From the NCBI RefSeq assembly GCF_900109555.1, contig NZ_FNZV01000001.1:496001-560000 (forward strand): a stretch of DNA of 64,000 bases, written 5' to 3'. Of the stretch, positions 17,645-27,549 are shown in pieces (the first letter of the stretch is position 1; each line of letters begins with the position of its first letter). The notes under the pieces are model-generated. The model was not told the origin of the DNA and searched no databases. It worked only from the letters and a program-made list of their open reading frames with translations. The DNA is from Pacificibacter marinus (GTDB lineage Bacteria > Pseudomonadota > Alphaproteobacteria > Rhodobacterales > Rhodobacteraceae). The translations under genes were made by a program, and so were the position numbers.

Positions 17645-18103
17645 ATGGTTTCAATGTTTAAATCCGCATGGTCTGGGGTGATTACCCCCTTGATCAGACG
17701 CCCCAATAGAGTGCAATCTGCGGCCCTTTGTTTTCGCAAAGGCAAAAAAGGTGTCGAAGTTCTCTTGATCACATCTCGGGAACGCGGCCGTTGGATTTTG
17801 CCCAAAGGCTGGCCCATATCGGGTCTGGATGGTGCGGGCACAGCCGCCCAAGAAGCATGGGAAGAGGCTGGCGTTAAGCCACGTAAAGTGAACAAAAAAG
17901 CCTTGGGTAAATTTCACTACGACAAGGTCTTGGGCAACGGTGCCTCTGCCCCAGTTGAAGCAAATGTGTATTCGATTGAGGTCAAAAATCTGGCTGAATC
18001 CTATCCAGAAGCAAGCGAACGCAAACGCAATTGGATGGCCCCAAACGAGGCGGCTGAGCTTGTGGAAGAACCAGAACTTAAGGCCATTTTGCGCGCGTTT
18101 TAA
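17645..18103 (+). CDS. Nudix hydrolase with non-canonical Nudix box
   Basis: A 152-residue Nudix protein of the diphosphoinositol or diadenosine polyphosphate type, judged by LPKGWP before the box. The 23-residue box starts at GWPISGLDG and ends EAWEEAGV: the EExGU core is intact, but the first Glu (position 7) is Leu and the Arg (position 15) is Gln. The metal-binding EE pair suggests it still hydrolyses a nucleoside diphosphate-linked substrate, which I cannot name. ATG 17645 or 17654 are both possible starts. It lies 232 bases before pit on the same strand. Confidence 0.85.
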   Translation: MVSMFKSAWSGVITPLIRRPNRVQSAALCFRKGKKGVEVLLITSRERGRWILPKGWPISGLDGAGTAAQEAWEEAGVKPRKVNKKALGKFHYDKVLGNGASAPVEANVYSIEVKNLAESYPEASERKRNWMAPNEAAELVEEPELKAILRAF

Positions 18104-18300
18104 AACCTGCGCGATGGTCTAAATTTTGCCAGACGTCAAACACTGTCCAATGCCTGCAGAGGCTGCGCACGTGCTTTTCACCCAACCAATCGATCAAAGA
18201 GCGCACCACAGCCAGTTGGTGTGCCTAAAAAGCACGGTTTATCCTTATTACGCACCAAAAAGCTTGATCCGAAAGGCAGGCTTCGTTAGCGCTGCGCGGA

Positions 18301-18318
18301 CTGTAACACATTTGTAAA
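18301..18318 (+). promoter_or_regulatory. Possible PhoB box before the pit gene
   Basis: CTGTAAC (18301) and TTGTAAA (18312) form two half-sites on an 11-base period, the spacing of a Pho box. The match to the CTGTCAT consensus is partial. It lies 18 bases before the start codon, a position better suited to repression than to activation. Confidence 0.35.
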
Positions 18319-18335
18319 CCATCAGGGACAGCCTC

Positions 18336-19814
18336 ATGAGTGCGCCAAACGGCAATCAGTGGAAAACACTGGACAAAGATCTTAATCGCATCAGCCAAGT
18401 GGAATATGCACAAGCCTATGTCGCGCGCCCCATGGTTGGGCTGGGCGTTGCCTTGGCCTTTATCATCATCGCCGCTTTGATCGCCGGATTGATTTTCGGT
18501 AGTCAACCTGGCTCGATGATCATTGTCGCGGCGGCGGCACTTGGTGCCTATATGGCGATCAATATTGGCGCAAATGATGTTGCCAACAACATGGGCCCCG
18601 CCGTGGGGGCCAAAGCCCTGACCATGGGCGGCGCTATTGTTATTGCCGCATTGTGTGAAAGTGCTGGCGCGCTTTTGGCAGGCGGCGATGTGGTATCGAC
18701 CATTTCCAAAGGCATCATTGATCCCGCATCTTTTTCAGATACACGCATCTTTATTTGGGCGATGATGGCGGCGCTGCTGTCCTCTGCGCTTTGGGTCAAT
18801 CTTGCTACGTGGATCGGCGCACCTGTGTCGACCACGCATTCGGTTGTGGGCGGCGTCATGGGCGCGGGCATTGCTGCGGCAGGGTTTACTGCGGTGAACT
18901 GGGCCTCGATGGGCATGATTGCCGCGTCTTGGGTCATTTCACCTTTGCTGGGCGGACTGGTTGCCGCAGGTTTTCTAGCGTTGATCAAGGCTAAAATCAT
19001 CTATCAAGACGACAAAATCGCCGCTGCGCGCACGTGGGTGCCGATCCTTGTGGGCATTATGATGGGGGTGTTTTCCACCTATCTGGCCATCAAGGGTCTT
19101 AAAAAGATCATCTCGATAGACATCCCAACCGCACTTATAATCGGAGCGGCAATTGGCGCACTGTCATATGTCGCCTCTGCCCCCTTGATACGACGCCAAT
19201 CCGAGGGCTTGGAGAACCGCAACAAATCGCTCAAGGTTTTGTTCGGCCTACCCTTGGTGATTTCTGCTGCGTTGTTGTCGTTTGCTCACGGAGCCAATGA
19301 TGTGGCCAATGCGGTTGGACCGCTGGCGGCGATTGTCCACGCCAATGAGTTCGGTGAATTTGCAGGCAAAGTGAACATTCCGCAGTGGGTGATGATCATT
19401 GGCGCGTTTGGTATTTCGTTTGGTTTGCTGTTGTTCGGACCAAAGCTGATCCGCATGGTGGGCAGTCAAATCACCAAACTCAACCCGATGCGGGCCTATT
19501 GTGTGGCGCTGTCTGCGGCGATCACCGTGATCATCGCCAGCTGGCTTGGCCTGCCTGTGTCGTCAACACATATCGCGGTGGGTGGCGTGTTCGGGGTTGG
19601 ATTTTTCCGCGAATGGCATCACGAGCGCAGACTTAAATTGTCCAGCGCACAAAAGCCGGTTGAAAAGCGCATCGCCAAAGAAGAGCGCCGTCGCCGTAAA
19701 TTGGTGCGCCGCTCGCATTTTATGACCATCGTCGCGGCTTGGATCATCACTGTGCCCGCCGCTGCACTTTTGTCAGCGCTTATGTTCTTTTTGCTCTCAA
19801 CGCTGTTTCACTAA
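18336..19814 (+). CDS. pit: Inorganic phosphate transporter, PiT family
   Basis: A 492-residue inner-membrane low-affinity phosphate/cation symporter. The two inverted PiT signature repeats are visible: GANDVANNMGPAVGAKA near residue 80 and GANDVANAVGPLA near residue 325. Each has a matching P-VSTTH / P-VSSTHIAVGG segment. There are about 10-12 hydrophobic segments and a basic cytoplasmic stretch (KEERRRRKLVRRS) before the last helix. GGGAC precedes the ATG. No pho regulator gene is adjacent. Confidence 0.95.
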   Translation: MSAPNGNQWKTLDKDLNRISQVEYAQAYVARPMVGLGVALAFIIIAALIAGLIFGSQPGSMIIVAAAALGAYMAINIGANDVANNMGPAVGAKALTMGGAIVIAALCESAGALLAGGDVVSTISKGIIDPASFSDTRIFIWAMMAALLSSALWVNLATWIGAPVSTTHSVVGGVMGAGIAAAGFTAVNWASMGMIAASWVISPLLGGLVAAGFLALIKAKIIYQDDKIAAARTWVPILVGIMMGVFSTYLAIKGLKKIISIDIPTALIIGAAIGALSYVASAPLIRRQSEGLENRNKSLKVLFGLPLVISAALLSFAHGANDVANAVGPLAAIVHANEFGEFAGKVNIPQWVMIIGAFGISFGLLLFGPKLIRMVGSQITKLNPMRAYCVALSAAITVIIASWLGLPVSSTHIAVGGVFGVGFFREWHHERRLKLSSAQKPVEKRIAKEERRRRKLVRRSHFMTIVAAWIITVPAAALLSALMFFLLSTLFH

Positions 19815-19840
19815 GCGCAGAACATCAACATTATACGCAA

Positions 19841-19880
19841 ACAAAAGGGGCGTCTGGATCAAACCGGACGCCCCTTTTGT
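19841..19880. terminator. Bidirectional terminator between pit and argF
   Basis: A perfect 14-bp stem (19841-19854 with 19867-19880), AAAA on one side and TTTT on the other, serves both convergent genes. Confidence 0.92.
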
Positions 19881-19916
19881 ATGTCTCATTTCATTGATCT
19901 CAATCGTGAAAGCGAC

Positions 19917-20840
19917 TTAAGACACGCACCAGCCCATGATGGCTTTTTGCGCGTGCAGACGATTTTCAGCCTCATCAAAGATTACCGACTGCGGCCCATC
20001 CATCACGTTGTTTGTCACTTCTTCGCCGCGATGTGCAGGCAGACAGTGCATGAATACGGCGTCAGGATTGGCGTGTGACATCAGCTTGCGGTCCACACGG
20101 TAAGGGCGCAGCATGGAATGGCGGCGCTCACGCGCGGATTGGCTGTCATGCATCGAAAGCCACGTATCTGTGACGACCAAGTCGGCACCTGAAACGGCTT
20201 TTTCAGCGTTGCGTTCAATTTCGATTTTCACGCCTTTTTTGCGCGCTTCTGTGATGAATACACTTTCGGGGTCAAGATCGCTTGGCCCTGCAAAGGTAAA
20301 ATCAAATCCGAACTGACCAGCCGCATGAATAAAGGACGCAGCGACATTGTTTCCGTCCCCACACCAGACAACTTTTTTGCCTGCAATCGGTCCGTTGTGT
20401 TCTTCGAACGTCAAAATATCTGCCATGATTTGGCATGGGTGCGTGCGATTGGTTAGACCGTTGATCACAGGCACGCTGGCGTATTCGGCCATTTCCAACA
20501 GTGTGGATTCTTCAAACGTGCGGATCATGATCATATCAACATAGCGAGACAAAACGCGGGCCGTGTCGGCAATGCTTTCACCATGCCCCAGCTGCATATC
20601 AGCGCCAGACAGCACCATGGTTTGTCCGCCCATTTGGCGCACGCCCACATCAAAAGACACGCGGGTGCGGGTGGATGGCTTTTCAAATATTAGCGCAACC
20701 ATTTTACCATCAAGCGGCAGGTTGGCATCCAAGACAGCTTTGGGTTGGCCCGCGCGCGCCTCTTTGGTGGCCCGTGCCGTGTCAATAATGCTGCGTAAAT
20801 CTGCAGCGTCCGTGGTGTGGATATCAAGAAAATGTTTCAT
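19917..20840 (-). CDS. argF: Ornithine carbamoyltransferase
   Basis: A 307-residue cytosolic enzyme that joins carbamoyl phosphate to ornithine to form citrulline in arginine synthesis. The carbamoyl phosphate site is [12 protein letters not shown] (about residue 55), followed by the HPCQ motif and the ornithine-binding [12 protein letters not shown] near the C terminus. It lies 24 bases downstream of argD on the same strand, so argD-argF form an operon. The carbamoyl phosphate comes from the CarA/CarB enzyme, whose large-subunit gene is at 41.9 kb. Confidence 0.97.
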   Translation of the reverse strand: MKHFLDIHTTDAADLRSIIDTARATKEARAGQPKAVLDANLPLDGKMVALIFEKPSTRTRVSFDVGVRQMGGQTMVLSGADMQLGHGESIADTARVLSRYVDMIMIRTFEESTLLEMAEYASVPVINGLTNRTHPCQIMADILTFEEHNGPIAGKKVVWCGDGNNVAASFIHAAGQFGFDFTFAGPSDLDPESVFITEARKKGVKIEIERNAEKAVSGADLVVTDTWLSMHDSQSARERRHSMLRPYRVDRKLMSHANPDAVFMHCLPAHRGEEVTNNVMDGPQSVIFDEAENRLHAQKAIMGWCVS

Positions 20841-20864
20841 AAGATGTTCGTTTCTATCAGCAGA

Positions 20865-22031
20865 TCAAAGGGAGGACGCGGCGGCATCGAGACGTTTCAC
20901 AGCCTCAGCGATGTCATCGTCAGAGATATTCAGCGGCGGCAGCAAACGCAGCACATTGTCCGCAGCAGGTACGGTCAATAGATCTTGCGCATAGGCAGCA
21001 TTCACCACATCAATCGGCGCAATTTTGCATTTCAACCCTATCATAAGCCCCTGCCCGCGTTGACTTTCGAACACGTCAGGATGGGCTGCAATCAGGCCTT
21101 CAAGTTTTTGCGAAAACAAGGCAGCTTTGCGGTTCACTTCAGCCAGAAAATTAGGATCGGTCACAATTTCCATGACCTTTAACCCCACAGCGCACCCCAA
21201 AGGATTGCCGCCATATGTGGACCCATGCGTGCCCGCGACCATGCCGCTTGCTGCCGCTTCTGTGGCCAAAAGTGCGCCCAACGGGAACCCACCACCGATG
21301 CCTTTGGCGATCATCATAATGTCTGGCGTGATACCGGCCCATTCGTGGGCAAACAGTTTGCCTGTGCGCGCAACACCACATTGAACTTCGTCGAAAATCA
21401 ACAAAATACCATTGGTATCACACAACTCGCGCAACGCCTTGAGGTCTTGATCAGGCACGGGGCGAATGCCGCCTTCGCCCTGAATAGGTTCAATCCAAAT
21501 CGCAGCGGTTTTGTCGGTGACTGCCGCCTTGACGATGTCCAAATCAAAGAAAGGCACCGTGACAAATCCTGGCATCAAAGGTCCGAAACCGTCGACCATT
21601 TTAGCAGAACCTGATGCTGCAATCGCGCCAGTAGAGCGGCCATGGAAACAGCCCTCAAATGTGATAATTTCGGTGCGCTCAGGCTGTCCATTGGCGGAAA
21701 AATACTTGCGCGCCATTTTGATCGCCAGCTCTGCAGTTTCTGTGCCGGAGTTGGTGAAAAAACAGGTGTCGGCAAAGGTGGTTTCGACCAATTTATCCGC
21801 CAGCTTTTGCTGCGCAGGAATTTGATACAGGTTCGAGACATGCCACAACGTGTCGGCTTGGTCCTTGAGCACCTGAGCCAACTCAGGGTTTGCGTGCCCC
21901 AAAGTGTTCACAGCAATCCCAGCGCCCAAATCCAAAAAGCGTCGCCCGTCAGCCTCGATCAGCCAAGAGCCTTGGCCTTTGACAAAAGAAAGAGGTGCCC
22001 TGTTGTAGGTCGGAAGTACGGACGAAATCAT
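20865..22031 (-). CDS. argD: Acetylornithine / succinyldiaminopimelate aminotransferase
   Basis: A 388-residue class III PLP aminotransferase acting on N-acetylornithine in arginine synthesis, and possibly on succinyl-diaminopimelate in lysine synthesis. Visible are FTNSGTEAxE-type FFTNSGTETAELAIKMAR, IWIEPIQGEGG, the FDEVQCGVARTG segment and the PLP lysine in MMIAKGIGGGFPLGA (about residue 240). AAGGA precedes the ATG at good spacing. It is first in the argD-argF operon, as in many Rhodobacteraceae. Confidence 0.95.
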   Translation of the reverse strand: MISSVLPTYNRAPLSFVKGQGSWLIEADGRRFLDLGAGIAVNTLGHANPELAQVLKDQADTLWHVSNLYQIPAQQKLADKLVETTFADTCFFTNSGTETAELAIKMARKYFSANGQPERTEIITFEGCFHGRSTGAIAASGSAKMVDGFGPLMPGFVTVPFFDLDIVKAAVTDKTAAIWIEPIQGEGGIRPVPDQDLKALRELCDTNGILLIFDEVQCGVARTGKLFAHEWAGITPDIMMIAKGIGGGFPLGALLATEAAASGMVAGTHGSTYGGNPLGCAVGLKVMEIVTDPNFLAEVNRKAALFSQKLEGLIAAHPDVFESQRGQGLMIGLKCKIAPIDVVNAAYAQDLLTVPAADNVLRLLPPLNISDDDIAEAVKRLDAAASSL

Positions 22032-22283
22032 AGTCGTGGTCCTTTAAAGGGGTGCAGGCCGCCTGCGAAAGATCAATGGGTGACCTGAGCACGCGCGGCT
22101 GTCAACAATGTGGGTTTGATTTTTGTGAGTGAGGCGGGATTTTCGCCAAATATGTGCCGCAATCGGCACGGATGAACGGACGGGAACCGGTTTATCGGCC
22201 TCGTCGGGACTCAAGTGTGTATGTGAGTGCGTTGTTCATGCAGTCGATCTAAGCGTGCAAACGGCCGCTGTCAAATGAAACTA

Positions 22284-22315
22284 AAGGCGGTCTTAGGCAA
22301 AAACCAGACCGCCCC
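22284..22315 (-). terminator. Terminator after the MscS-type gene
   Basis: GGCGGTCT (22286) and AGACCGCC (22306) form an 8-bp stem, read on the minus strand just past the channel gene's stop. Confidence 0.7.
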
Positions 22316-22322
22316 AAACAGA

Positions 22323-23678
22323 TTAAGCTTTCGCCACAGGTGGCAAGCCGTTTTTGAATTCGACGACTTGATGCGGGTATGGGATTTCGATGTTGTTGTC
22401 TTTAAGAGCATTCCAGATCAGGAACAACACATCAGAGGTGTATTTATTGTCCCCCTCATCCAATCCGTTGACCCAAAATTCTACGGCGAAATCAATACCG
22501 CTGTCGCCAAAGCCGCGCAGCTCGCAATCGGGGGGGTATGGCGCATCTAAAATATCGGGATGTTTGGCCACAGCCGCGTTGATCAGGTCGGGAATGGTAT
22601 TGATATCGGTGTCATAGGACACAGAAAACGCGGCTTCGTAACGATTGGCAGATCCACTGTCAGAATAATTCACCACGCGGGTGGTGATGAAATCTTCGTT
22701 GGGGACCACAATCCAACGCCCATCATAGGTTTCCAAAATCGCGGCCCGCGCAGTCATTTTGACGATTGTGCCAGCTTCGCCACCGTCAAGTTCGACAAAA
22801 TCGCCCACCGTGGCCTGACCTTCGAGCAACAAAATCACGCCTGAGATAAAATTGGACGCAATGCGTTGCAGACCAAATCCGATCCCAACACCAATCGCAC
22901 CGCCCAAAACCGCAAGCGTCGACAGGTCCATGCCGATGATGTTCATCAGCAACAAGAAAGACAGGCCGAAGATGGCAATCTCAGCCGCTTTTGATGCCAG
23001 TTCGCGAGTGGCGGGGCGCATAGTTTCTTGGGCGACAATATAAGTGCGACTTTGCCCCGTGGACCACCGCCCCAACCAAAACAACACAGATCCCGCCAAA
23101 AGACCGCGGATCACAGATAGTAGTGAAAACTTGATATTCCCTGCGCCAACAATGGTTTGCGAAAGTTTGAGCACGGCAGGGTCCAATAGGCCCAGCGTGT
23201 ATAGTATCATGATCGGCATCAGGGCATATTTGCCCAACACCTTAAGAAACGGGTCTTTAAGAATGGAATTGACCAAAGCGCGGGCGGCCAAAAGCAAAAA
23301 CACCCGCTTGCCAAAAGCGATGACCGCACCGGAGCCAAAAATCGACCGCGTAACGTTCTCGCCCAGCCCCGTAAACACATAGGCCAAAAGCGGCAAACCA
23401 AGCGGCAAAAACCGCACAGCGACACGACGTGCCTCGCTCAAAGCGCCTTTGGCACCCGCATCAGCAGGGCGTAAAAGTGTTTCAACTTTGGGCAAAAACC
23501 GCGCGGCTAAAAAGCGGGCCACCAAATAGGCGACCACCAAAAGCGCGAATTGTGACCATGCAGCGGGGCTTAGAATCCAACCTTGCGCCACCTCAATACC
23601 CTCCCGCACATACCCGTAAGCCGTGTGAATGGATGGCGGCAGATCAGCGGGCAAAGGCGATGAAGGCGTCTGGGTCAT
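22323..23678 (-). CDS. MscS-family mechanosensitive ion channel
   Basis: A 451-residue membrane protein. After several N-terminal hydrophobic segments comes the conserved MscS core near residue 250: LAVLGGAIGVGIGFGLQRIASNFISGVILLLE (pore helix with small residues), then GDFVELDGGEAGTI and the VPNEDFITTRVVNYS beta domain. It probably releases solutes on hypo-osmotic shock. I chose ATG at 23678 with GGAG six bases upstream over GTG 23705. It has its own terminator. Confidence 0.92.
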   Translation of the reverse strand: MTQTPSSPLPADLPPSIHTAYGYVREGIEVAQGWILSPAAWSQFALLVVAYLVARFLAARFLPKVETLLRPADAGAKGALSEARRVAVRFLPLGLPLLAYVFTGLGENVTRSIFGSGAVIAFGKRVFLLLAARALVNSILKDPFLKVLGKYALMPIMILYTLGLLDPAVLKLSQTIVGAGNIKFSLLSVIRGLLAGSVLFWLGRWSTGQSRTYIVAQETMRPATRELASKAAEIAIFGLSFLLLMNIIGMDLSTLAVLGGAIGVGIGFGLQRIASNFISGVILLLEGQATVGDFVELDGGEAGTIVKMTARAAILETYDGRWIVVPNEDFITTRVVNYSDSGSANRYEAAFSVSYDTDINTIPDLINAAVAKHPDILDAPYPPDCELRGFGDSGIDFAVEFWVNGLDEGDNKYTSDVLFLIWNALKDNNIEIPYPHQVVEFKNGLPPVAKA

Positions 23679-23783
23679 AATGGGCTCCGAAGTGTGCATT
23701 GACACTTCGTTACATCAGACGCCGCCGGTGCGAAATGCTTAACCTAGCGTCTTGTGCTGCAAGACGGGGCCAATCTTGCTGCG

Positions 23784-24662
23784 TCAATTCGCAGAAATGA
23801 ATTTTGAATTGCCCACCTTGCGCTTTTCCCCTGACGCATCGCCCACAACGCTGCGCCGCATGACCATAGGTTTGGTTGCAACGGCGGGGGACCCATTGGC
23901 AATTTCTCGTTTTAGGTCGGTGACAATATCGATCAAAGACATGCCATGCCCAATAGTGCGCCCGTCGCGCGAAGACATCGCTGACACCACCGATACAATC
24001 CGTTTGCGCCCACCATCCAATGCGAAAACTGGCGCGCCTGACGACCCGAACGTGATGTCGCAATCAAAGTCAAACAGGCCTCGTCCAGCATACAAAATAT
24101 TGCAGGCACGCTGCACGGACAATGTTCCATTGCGCCCCTGCCCATATGAGGCGACAGCCAATTCTCCTTTTGAAATCATCGCACTGTGAATCAAAAAAGG
24201 CTGCGCAAGAGCGTTGGGGATAGGATTGGCCAATTGGATGACCGCCACATCACGGCGTACCATGTTGCCGGTGATCTTTTTGGGGTTGAAATGATAGTCA
24301 GCAGGGACAGCAACGCGCAGCCCCTTTGAGGATGCGATAAAGTCACCATTGCGCAGCCCTGCACGAAAATACAAATCGCTTGCGGGGACTTTATTGCTTT
24401 GATCATCCACCACGCAATGCGCCGCCGTCAGAACCAAATCAGCAGCAATCAAAGCGCCCGAACAGGTGCCCTTGCCTTTGATATCAATGCGCCCCACGGC
24501 TTCCCAGCCGATCAATTCTGCACGTCGATCCAGCCGGTCCAGATCTTTGGCCAACGTGTCTGCACTATGCATGATCTGCGGCGAGATCAGCATGACAACG
24601 AAGATCAATAAGCTAGATAAAAGCGCCCCGTATGAGGGCTTTAAGAAATCAAACGTCAACAT
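23784..24662 (-). CDS. Trypsin-like serine protease, exported or membrane-anchored
   Basis: A 292-residue S1-family protease with an N-terminal hydrophobic segment (about residues 12-32) acting as signal or anchor. Catalytic residues are readable: His in LTAAHCVV, Asp in RRDVAVIQL and Ser in FGSSGAPV, where the usual GDSGGP is changed to GSSGAP. Cys pairs flank the His (CSGA...AHC) and the later ACNILY/DFDCDI segment, as in trypsins. I chose ATG at 24662 with GCAGG upstream; ATG 24680 is an alternative. The C-terminal ~40 residues are basic and probably flexible. The substrate is unknown. Confidence 0.87.
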   Translation of the reverse strand: MLTFDFLKPSYGALLSSLLIFVVMLISPQIMHSADTLAKDLDRLDRRAELIGWEAVGRIDIKGKGTCSGALIAADLVLTAAHCVVDDQSNKVPASDLYFRAGLRNGDFIASSKGLRVAVPADYHFNPKKITGNMVRRDVAVIQLANPIPNALAQPFLIHSAMISKGELAVASYGQGRNGTLSVQRACNILYAGRGLFDFDCDITFGSSGAPVFALDGGRKRIVSVVSAMSSRDGRTIGHGMSLIDIVTDLKREIANGSPAVATKPMVMRRSVVGDASGEKRKVGNSKFISAN

Positions 24663-24774
24663 GCCAAACCTGCGTCCCATAGTTTATGACACAGGTGTAC
24701 TGTCGAAATCTGGCAATATTTGGGACGCAGCCGTGCTTTTATATGCGCACGCCCGCGCCAAAACATTGCTTAGA

Positions 24775-25599
24775 TCAAGACTTCAGCTTTGTTCCGCGCT
24801 TGAACAACACCCAGCACGCCAGCAAGATCGCAAATGTCACACTGCCCACGACCAACAACCCAAACAAAGGCGACGTGTCAGAGCGCCCGATGATGCCATA
24901 GCGCACGCCATCAATCAGATAAAAAATCGGGTTGAAATGAGTGAGCGTCCGAAACCAACCAGGCAGACTTTCAACCGAATAAAACGTACCAGACAGAAAC
25001 GACAAAGGCGTGATGATGAAATTGGTAATCGCAGCCATTTGGTCGAACTTTTGCGACACAATACCCGCAATCAAGCCCAGTCCGCCCAACAGCAAAGCAC
25101 CCAAAGTGATGAACGCCAATGCGTAAATCGGATGCGCCAGCCCAAGCCCAAAGGCAGCGGCCATACCCGCCCAAATAGCAATAGCCACAACCAAGCCACG
25201 CGCCAAAGCACCTGCCATATAGCCCAGCACCAATTCCAGCGGTGACAGCGGGGGCATCAGCGTGTCAACAATGTTGCCTTGCACTTTCGACACCAGCAAA
25301 GAGGACGACGTATTGGCAAAGGCATTCTGAATCACCGTCATCGTTAAGATGCCCGGTGCTAGAAAGTGAATGAACGGCACGCCCATCACATCCCCACGAT
25401 TGGGGCCAATGGCCAGCGTGAAGATCGTCAAAAACAGACCCGCAGTCATCAAAGGTGCCAGCAAAGTTTGCGTCCACACCGTCGTAAAGCGCAACACTTC
25501 GCGCAGGGCCAAGGTGTAAAGTCCCAGCCAATTCACGCGGCCAAAGCGCCGAACACCCATCCCTGCCTCTGAATGGGTCGAATTAATTGCTTTTGCCAT
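24775..25599 (-). CDS. ABC-2 type transporter permease
   Basis: A 274-residue inner-membrane protein with six hydrophobic segments, of the ABC-2 (YadH/DrrB-like) family. The signature stretch near residue 185 reads FIITPLSFLSGTFYSVESLPGW, followed by NPIFYLIDGVRYG. The start at 25599 has GAGGAGA at good spacing. No ATPase gene is adjacent on this strand; the nearest is at 26623, already paired with its own permease 27546-28307, which has the same signature ([18 protein letters not shown]). It may share that ATPase or use one encoded elsewhere. Exported substrate unknown. Confidence 0.88.
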   Translation of the reverse strand: MAKAINSTHSEAGMGVRRFGRVNWLGLYTLALREVLRFTTVWTQTLLAPLMTAGLFLTIFTLAIGPNRGDVMGVPFIHFLAPGILTMTVIQNAFANTSSSLLVSKVQGNIVDTLMPPLSPLELVLGYMAGALARGLVVAIAIWAGMAAAFGLGLAHPIYALAFITLGALLLGGLGLIAGIVSQKFDQMAAITNFIITPLSFLSGTFYSVESLPGWFRTLTHFNPIFYLIDGVRYGIIGRSDTSPLFGLLVVGSVTFAILLACWVLFKRGTKLKS

Positions 25600-25868
25600 C
25601 GGATATTCTCCTCTTGAGTCTGTGCACGCCTTGTAACCTGCGACAGCGTGCTTAAAATAGGGGGATAAAGAAGTCTTGGGGGGTTTCTTGTGCAAACGTG
25701 CTTTGCACAAAGGCTCAAAGCGCGGCAGTTTGCGCACAAGCGCTTGCCCGTCTGCCCTGCCCCGTGTAGGACTACAGGCCAATTGAGCGAGGAACCTCTC
25801 GCGGCTATTAAGATGCTTTGCCTACGGCACCGTGCCGTTTTGGTTTTGCCGAAGTACAAGGAACGACC

Positions 25869-26450
25869 ATGTCCTGGACCGATGATCGCGTCGAGCTGTT
25901 GAAAAAAATGTGGGGCGAGGGCCAATCTGCCTCGCAAATCGCCAAGGAACTTGGCGGTGTCACACGCAATGCGGTGATTGGCAAAGTGCATCGGCTTGGC
26001 TTGTCCAACCGTGCGGGCACAACATCGCCAGCAAAGCCAACAGCGGCCAAACCAAAAGTTGCAGCAGCCAAGCCCAAAGTGGAACCGGCAGCACCTAAAG
26101 CAAAAGCAAAACCTGCTTCGGCCCCTGCTGAACCGTCAGCCCCCGCGCCAAAGCCGAATTTGCCTGCGCGCCGTGCAATTATCCCTGCGGGCCAGCCTTT
26201 GCCTCCACAGCCTTCTGCCAATGAAATTCCTGCCGAAGCATTGGCAAAAGTTTCTGAGATCGAAAAGAAAGCTAAAAAGATTTCCGTCATGGAACTCACC
26301 GAGCGCACATGCAAATGGCCCATTGGTGACCCTGCGACTGAAGATTTCTGGTTCTGTGGCCTGCCATCACAACAAGGCAAACCATACTGCGAAGCGCATG
26401 TTGGCGTGGCATTCCAGCCCATGTCATCCCGCCGCGACCGCCGCCGCTAA
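25869..26450 (+). CDS. gcrA: Cell-cycle regulator GcrA
   Basis: A 193-residue alphaproteobacterial transcription regulator that binds sigma-70 RNA polymerase and CcrM-methylated GANTC promoters. The N-terminal DNA-binding helices start at SWTDDRVELLKKMW and run to NAVIGKVHRLGLSNR. A long low-complexity linker of Ala, Pro and Lys (about residues 55-125) follows, then the C-terminal Cys/His domain: CKWPIGDP, FWFCG and PYCEAH. I chose ATG at 25869 with AAGGA upstream. It is divergent from the ABC-2 permease gene. Confidence 0.96.
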   Translation: MSWTDDRVELLKKMWGEGQSASQIAKELGGVTRNAVIGKVHRLGLSNRAGTTSPAKPTAAKPKVAAAKPKVEPAAPKAKAKPASAPAEPSAPAPKPNLPARRAIIPAGQPLPPQPSANEIPAEALAKVSEIEKKAKKISVMELTERTCKWPIGDPATEDFWFCGLPSQQGKPYCEAHVGVAFQPMSSRRDRRR

Positions 26451-26471
26451 CCCGCGCCGGATTACAGTTTG

Positions 26472-26498
26472 AAAAGCCGCTCTTAGGGGCGGCTTTTT
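26472..26498 (+). terminator. Terminator after gcrA
   Basis: An AAAAGCCGC / GCGGCTTTT stem with an 8-base loop is followed by further T. Confidence 0.85.
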
Positions 26499-26622
26499 TG
26501 TTGCAAAAACTTCTTGTGCGCAGGCAGCGTATAGCATGTGCACTGTGCGGGGTTATAAACATGCCGCGCAGTCATTAGTTTCCCCATACACAATCACAAA
26601 ATTCAAGCGGGAAAGGCCCAAT

Positions 26623-27549
26623 ATGGCGCCCATTATCTCAATCAAAGACCTTACCAAGACCTATGCTTCGGGCACTTTTGCGCTTGATGCCGTCGATTTG
26701 GACATCTCCAAGGGTGAAATCATCGCGCTGCTTGGCCCCAACGGGGCTGGCAAAACCACACTGATTGGCGCGGTGTGCGGTATGGTCAAAATCACATCGG
26801 GAACAATCACTGTTGACGGCTTTGATGTGGTCAAAGAACCGCGCAAAGCTCGGGCTCAAATAGGCCTTGTTCCGCAAGAAATTGCGCTGGATATTTTCGA
26901 GACCGTCTGGAATTCAGTTAAGATGACGCGCGGCTTGTTTGGCTATAAACCAGACGACGCCTATCTCGAAGAACTGCTGAAATCCCTGTCTTTGTGGGAT
27001 AAAAAAGATGCCAAAAACATGGCATTGTCTGGCGGTATGAAACGCCGTGTGATGATTGCGAAAGCTTTATCACATGAACCCAAGATCCTATTTCTGGACG
27101 AACCGACCGCAGGCGTCGATGTCGCTTTGCGCCGCGACATGTGGGACGTTGTGCGCAAGCTGCGGGATCGTGGCGTGACCATTATTTTGACCACCCACTA
27201 CATTGAAGAAGCCGAAGAAATGGCCGACCGCATTGGTGTGATTAATGCAGGCAAAATACTGTTGGTCGAAGACACCGCAACATTGATGAAAAGCTTTGGC
27301 CGCAAGACGCTGAAACTCTCATTGGCAGACCCATTGTCGACCATTCCAGACGCGCTGTCGGACTATGATTTGCACCTGTCTGAAGACGGCAAAACTTTGA
27401 CCTACGCTTATGACACCCGCGCCGCGCGCACGGGAATCACCCGTATGATTGCCGATCTGTCTGCTGCGGGCGTGTCGGTGCGTGATTTGGAAAGCCACCA
27501 AAGCTCGCTTGAAGATGTGTTCTTGACGCTCTTGGAGGAAAAAGCATGA
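26623..27549 (+). CDS. ABC transporter ATP-binding protein
   Basis: A 308-residue ATPase subunit of an ABC-2 exporter. Walker A is [10 protein letters not shown], the Q-loop is VPQE, the signature is LSGGMKRR (M in place of Q, common in this subfamily), Walker B is [12 protein letters not shown], and the H-loop is [10 protein letters not shown]. The last ~85 residues are the DrrA-type C-terminal extension. GAAAGG precedes ATG 26623. It overlaps the next gene by four bases (ATGA), so the two make one transporter. Substrate unknown. Confidence 0.94.
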   Translation: MAPIISIKDLTKTYASGTFALDAVDLDISKGEIIALLGPNGAGKTTLIGAVCGMVKITSGTITVDGFDVVKEPRKARAQIGLVPQEIALDIFETVWNSVKMTRGLFGYKPDDAYLEELLKSLSLWDKKDAKNMALSGGMKRRVMIAKALSHEPKILFLDEPTAGVDVALRRDMWDVVRKLRDRGVTIILTTHYIEEAEEMADRIGVINAGKILLVEDTATLMKSFGRKTLKLSLADPLSTIPDALSDYDLHLSEDGKTLTYAYDTRAARTGITRMIADLSAAGVSVRDLESHQSSLEDVFLTLLEEKA

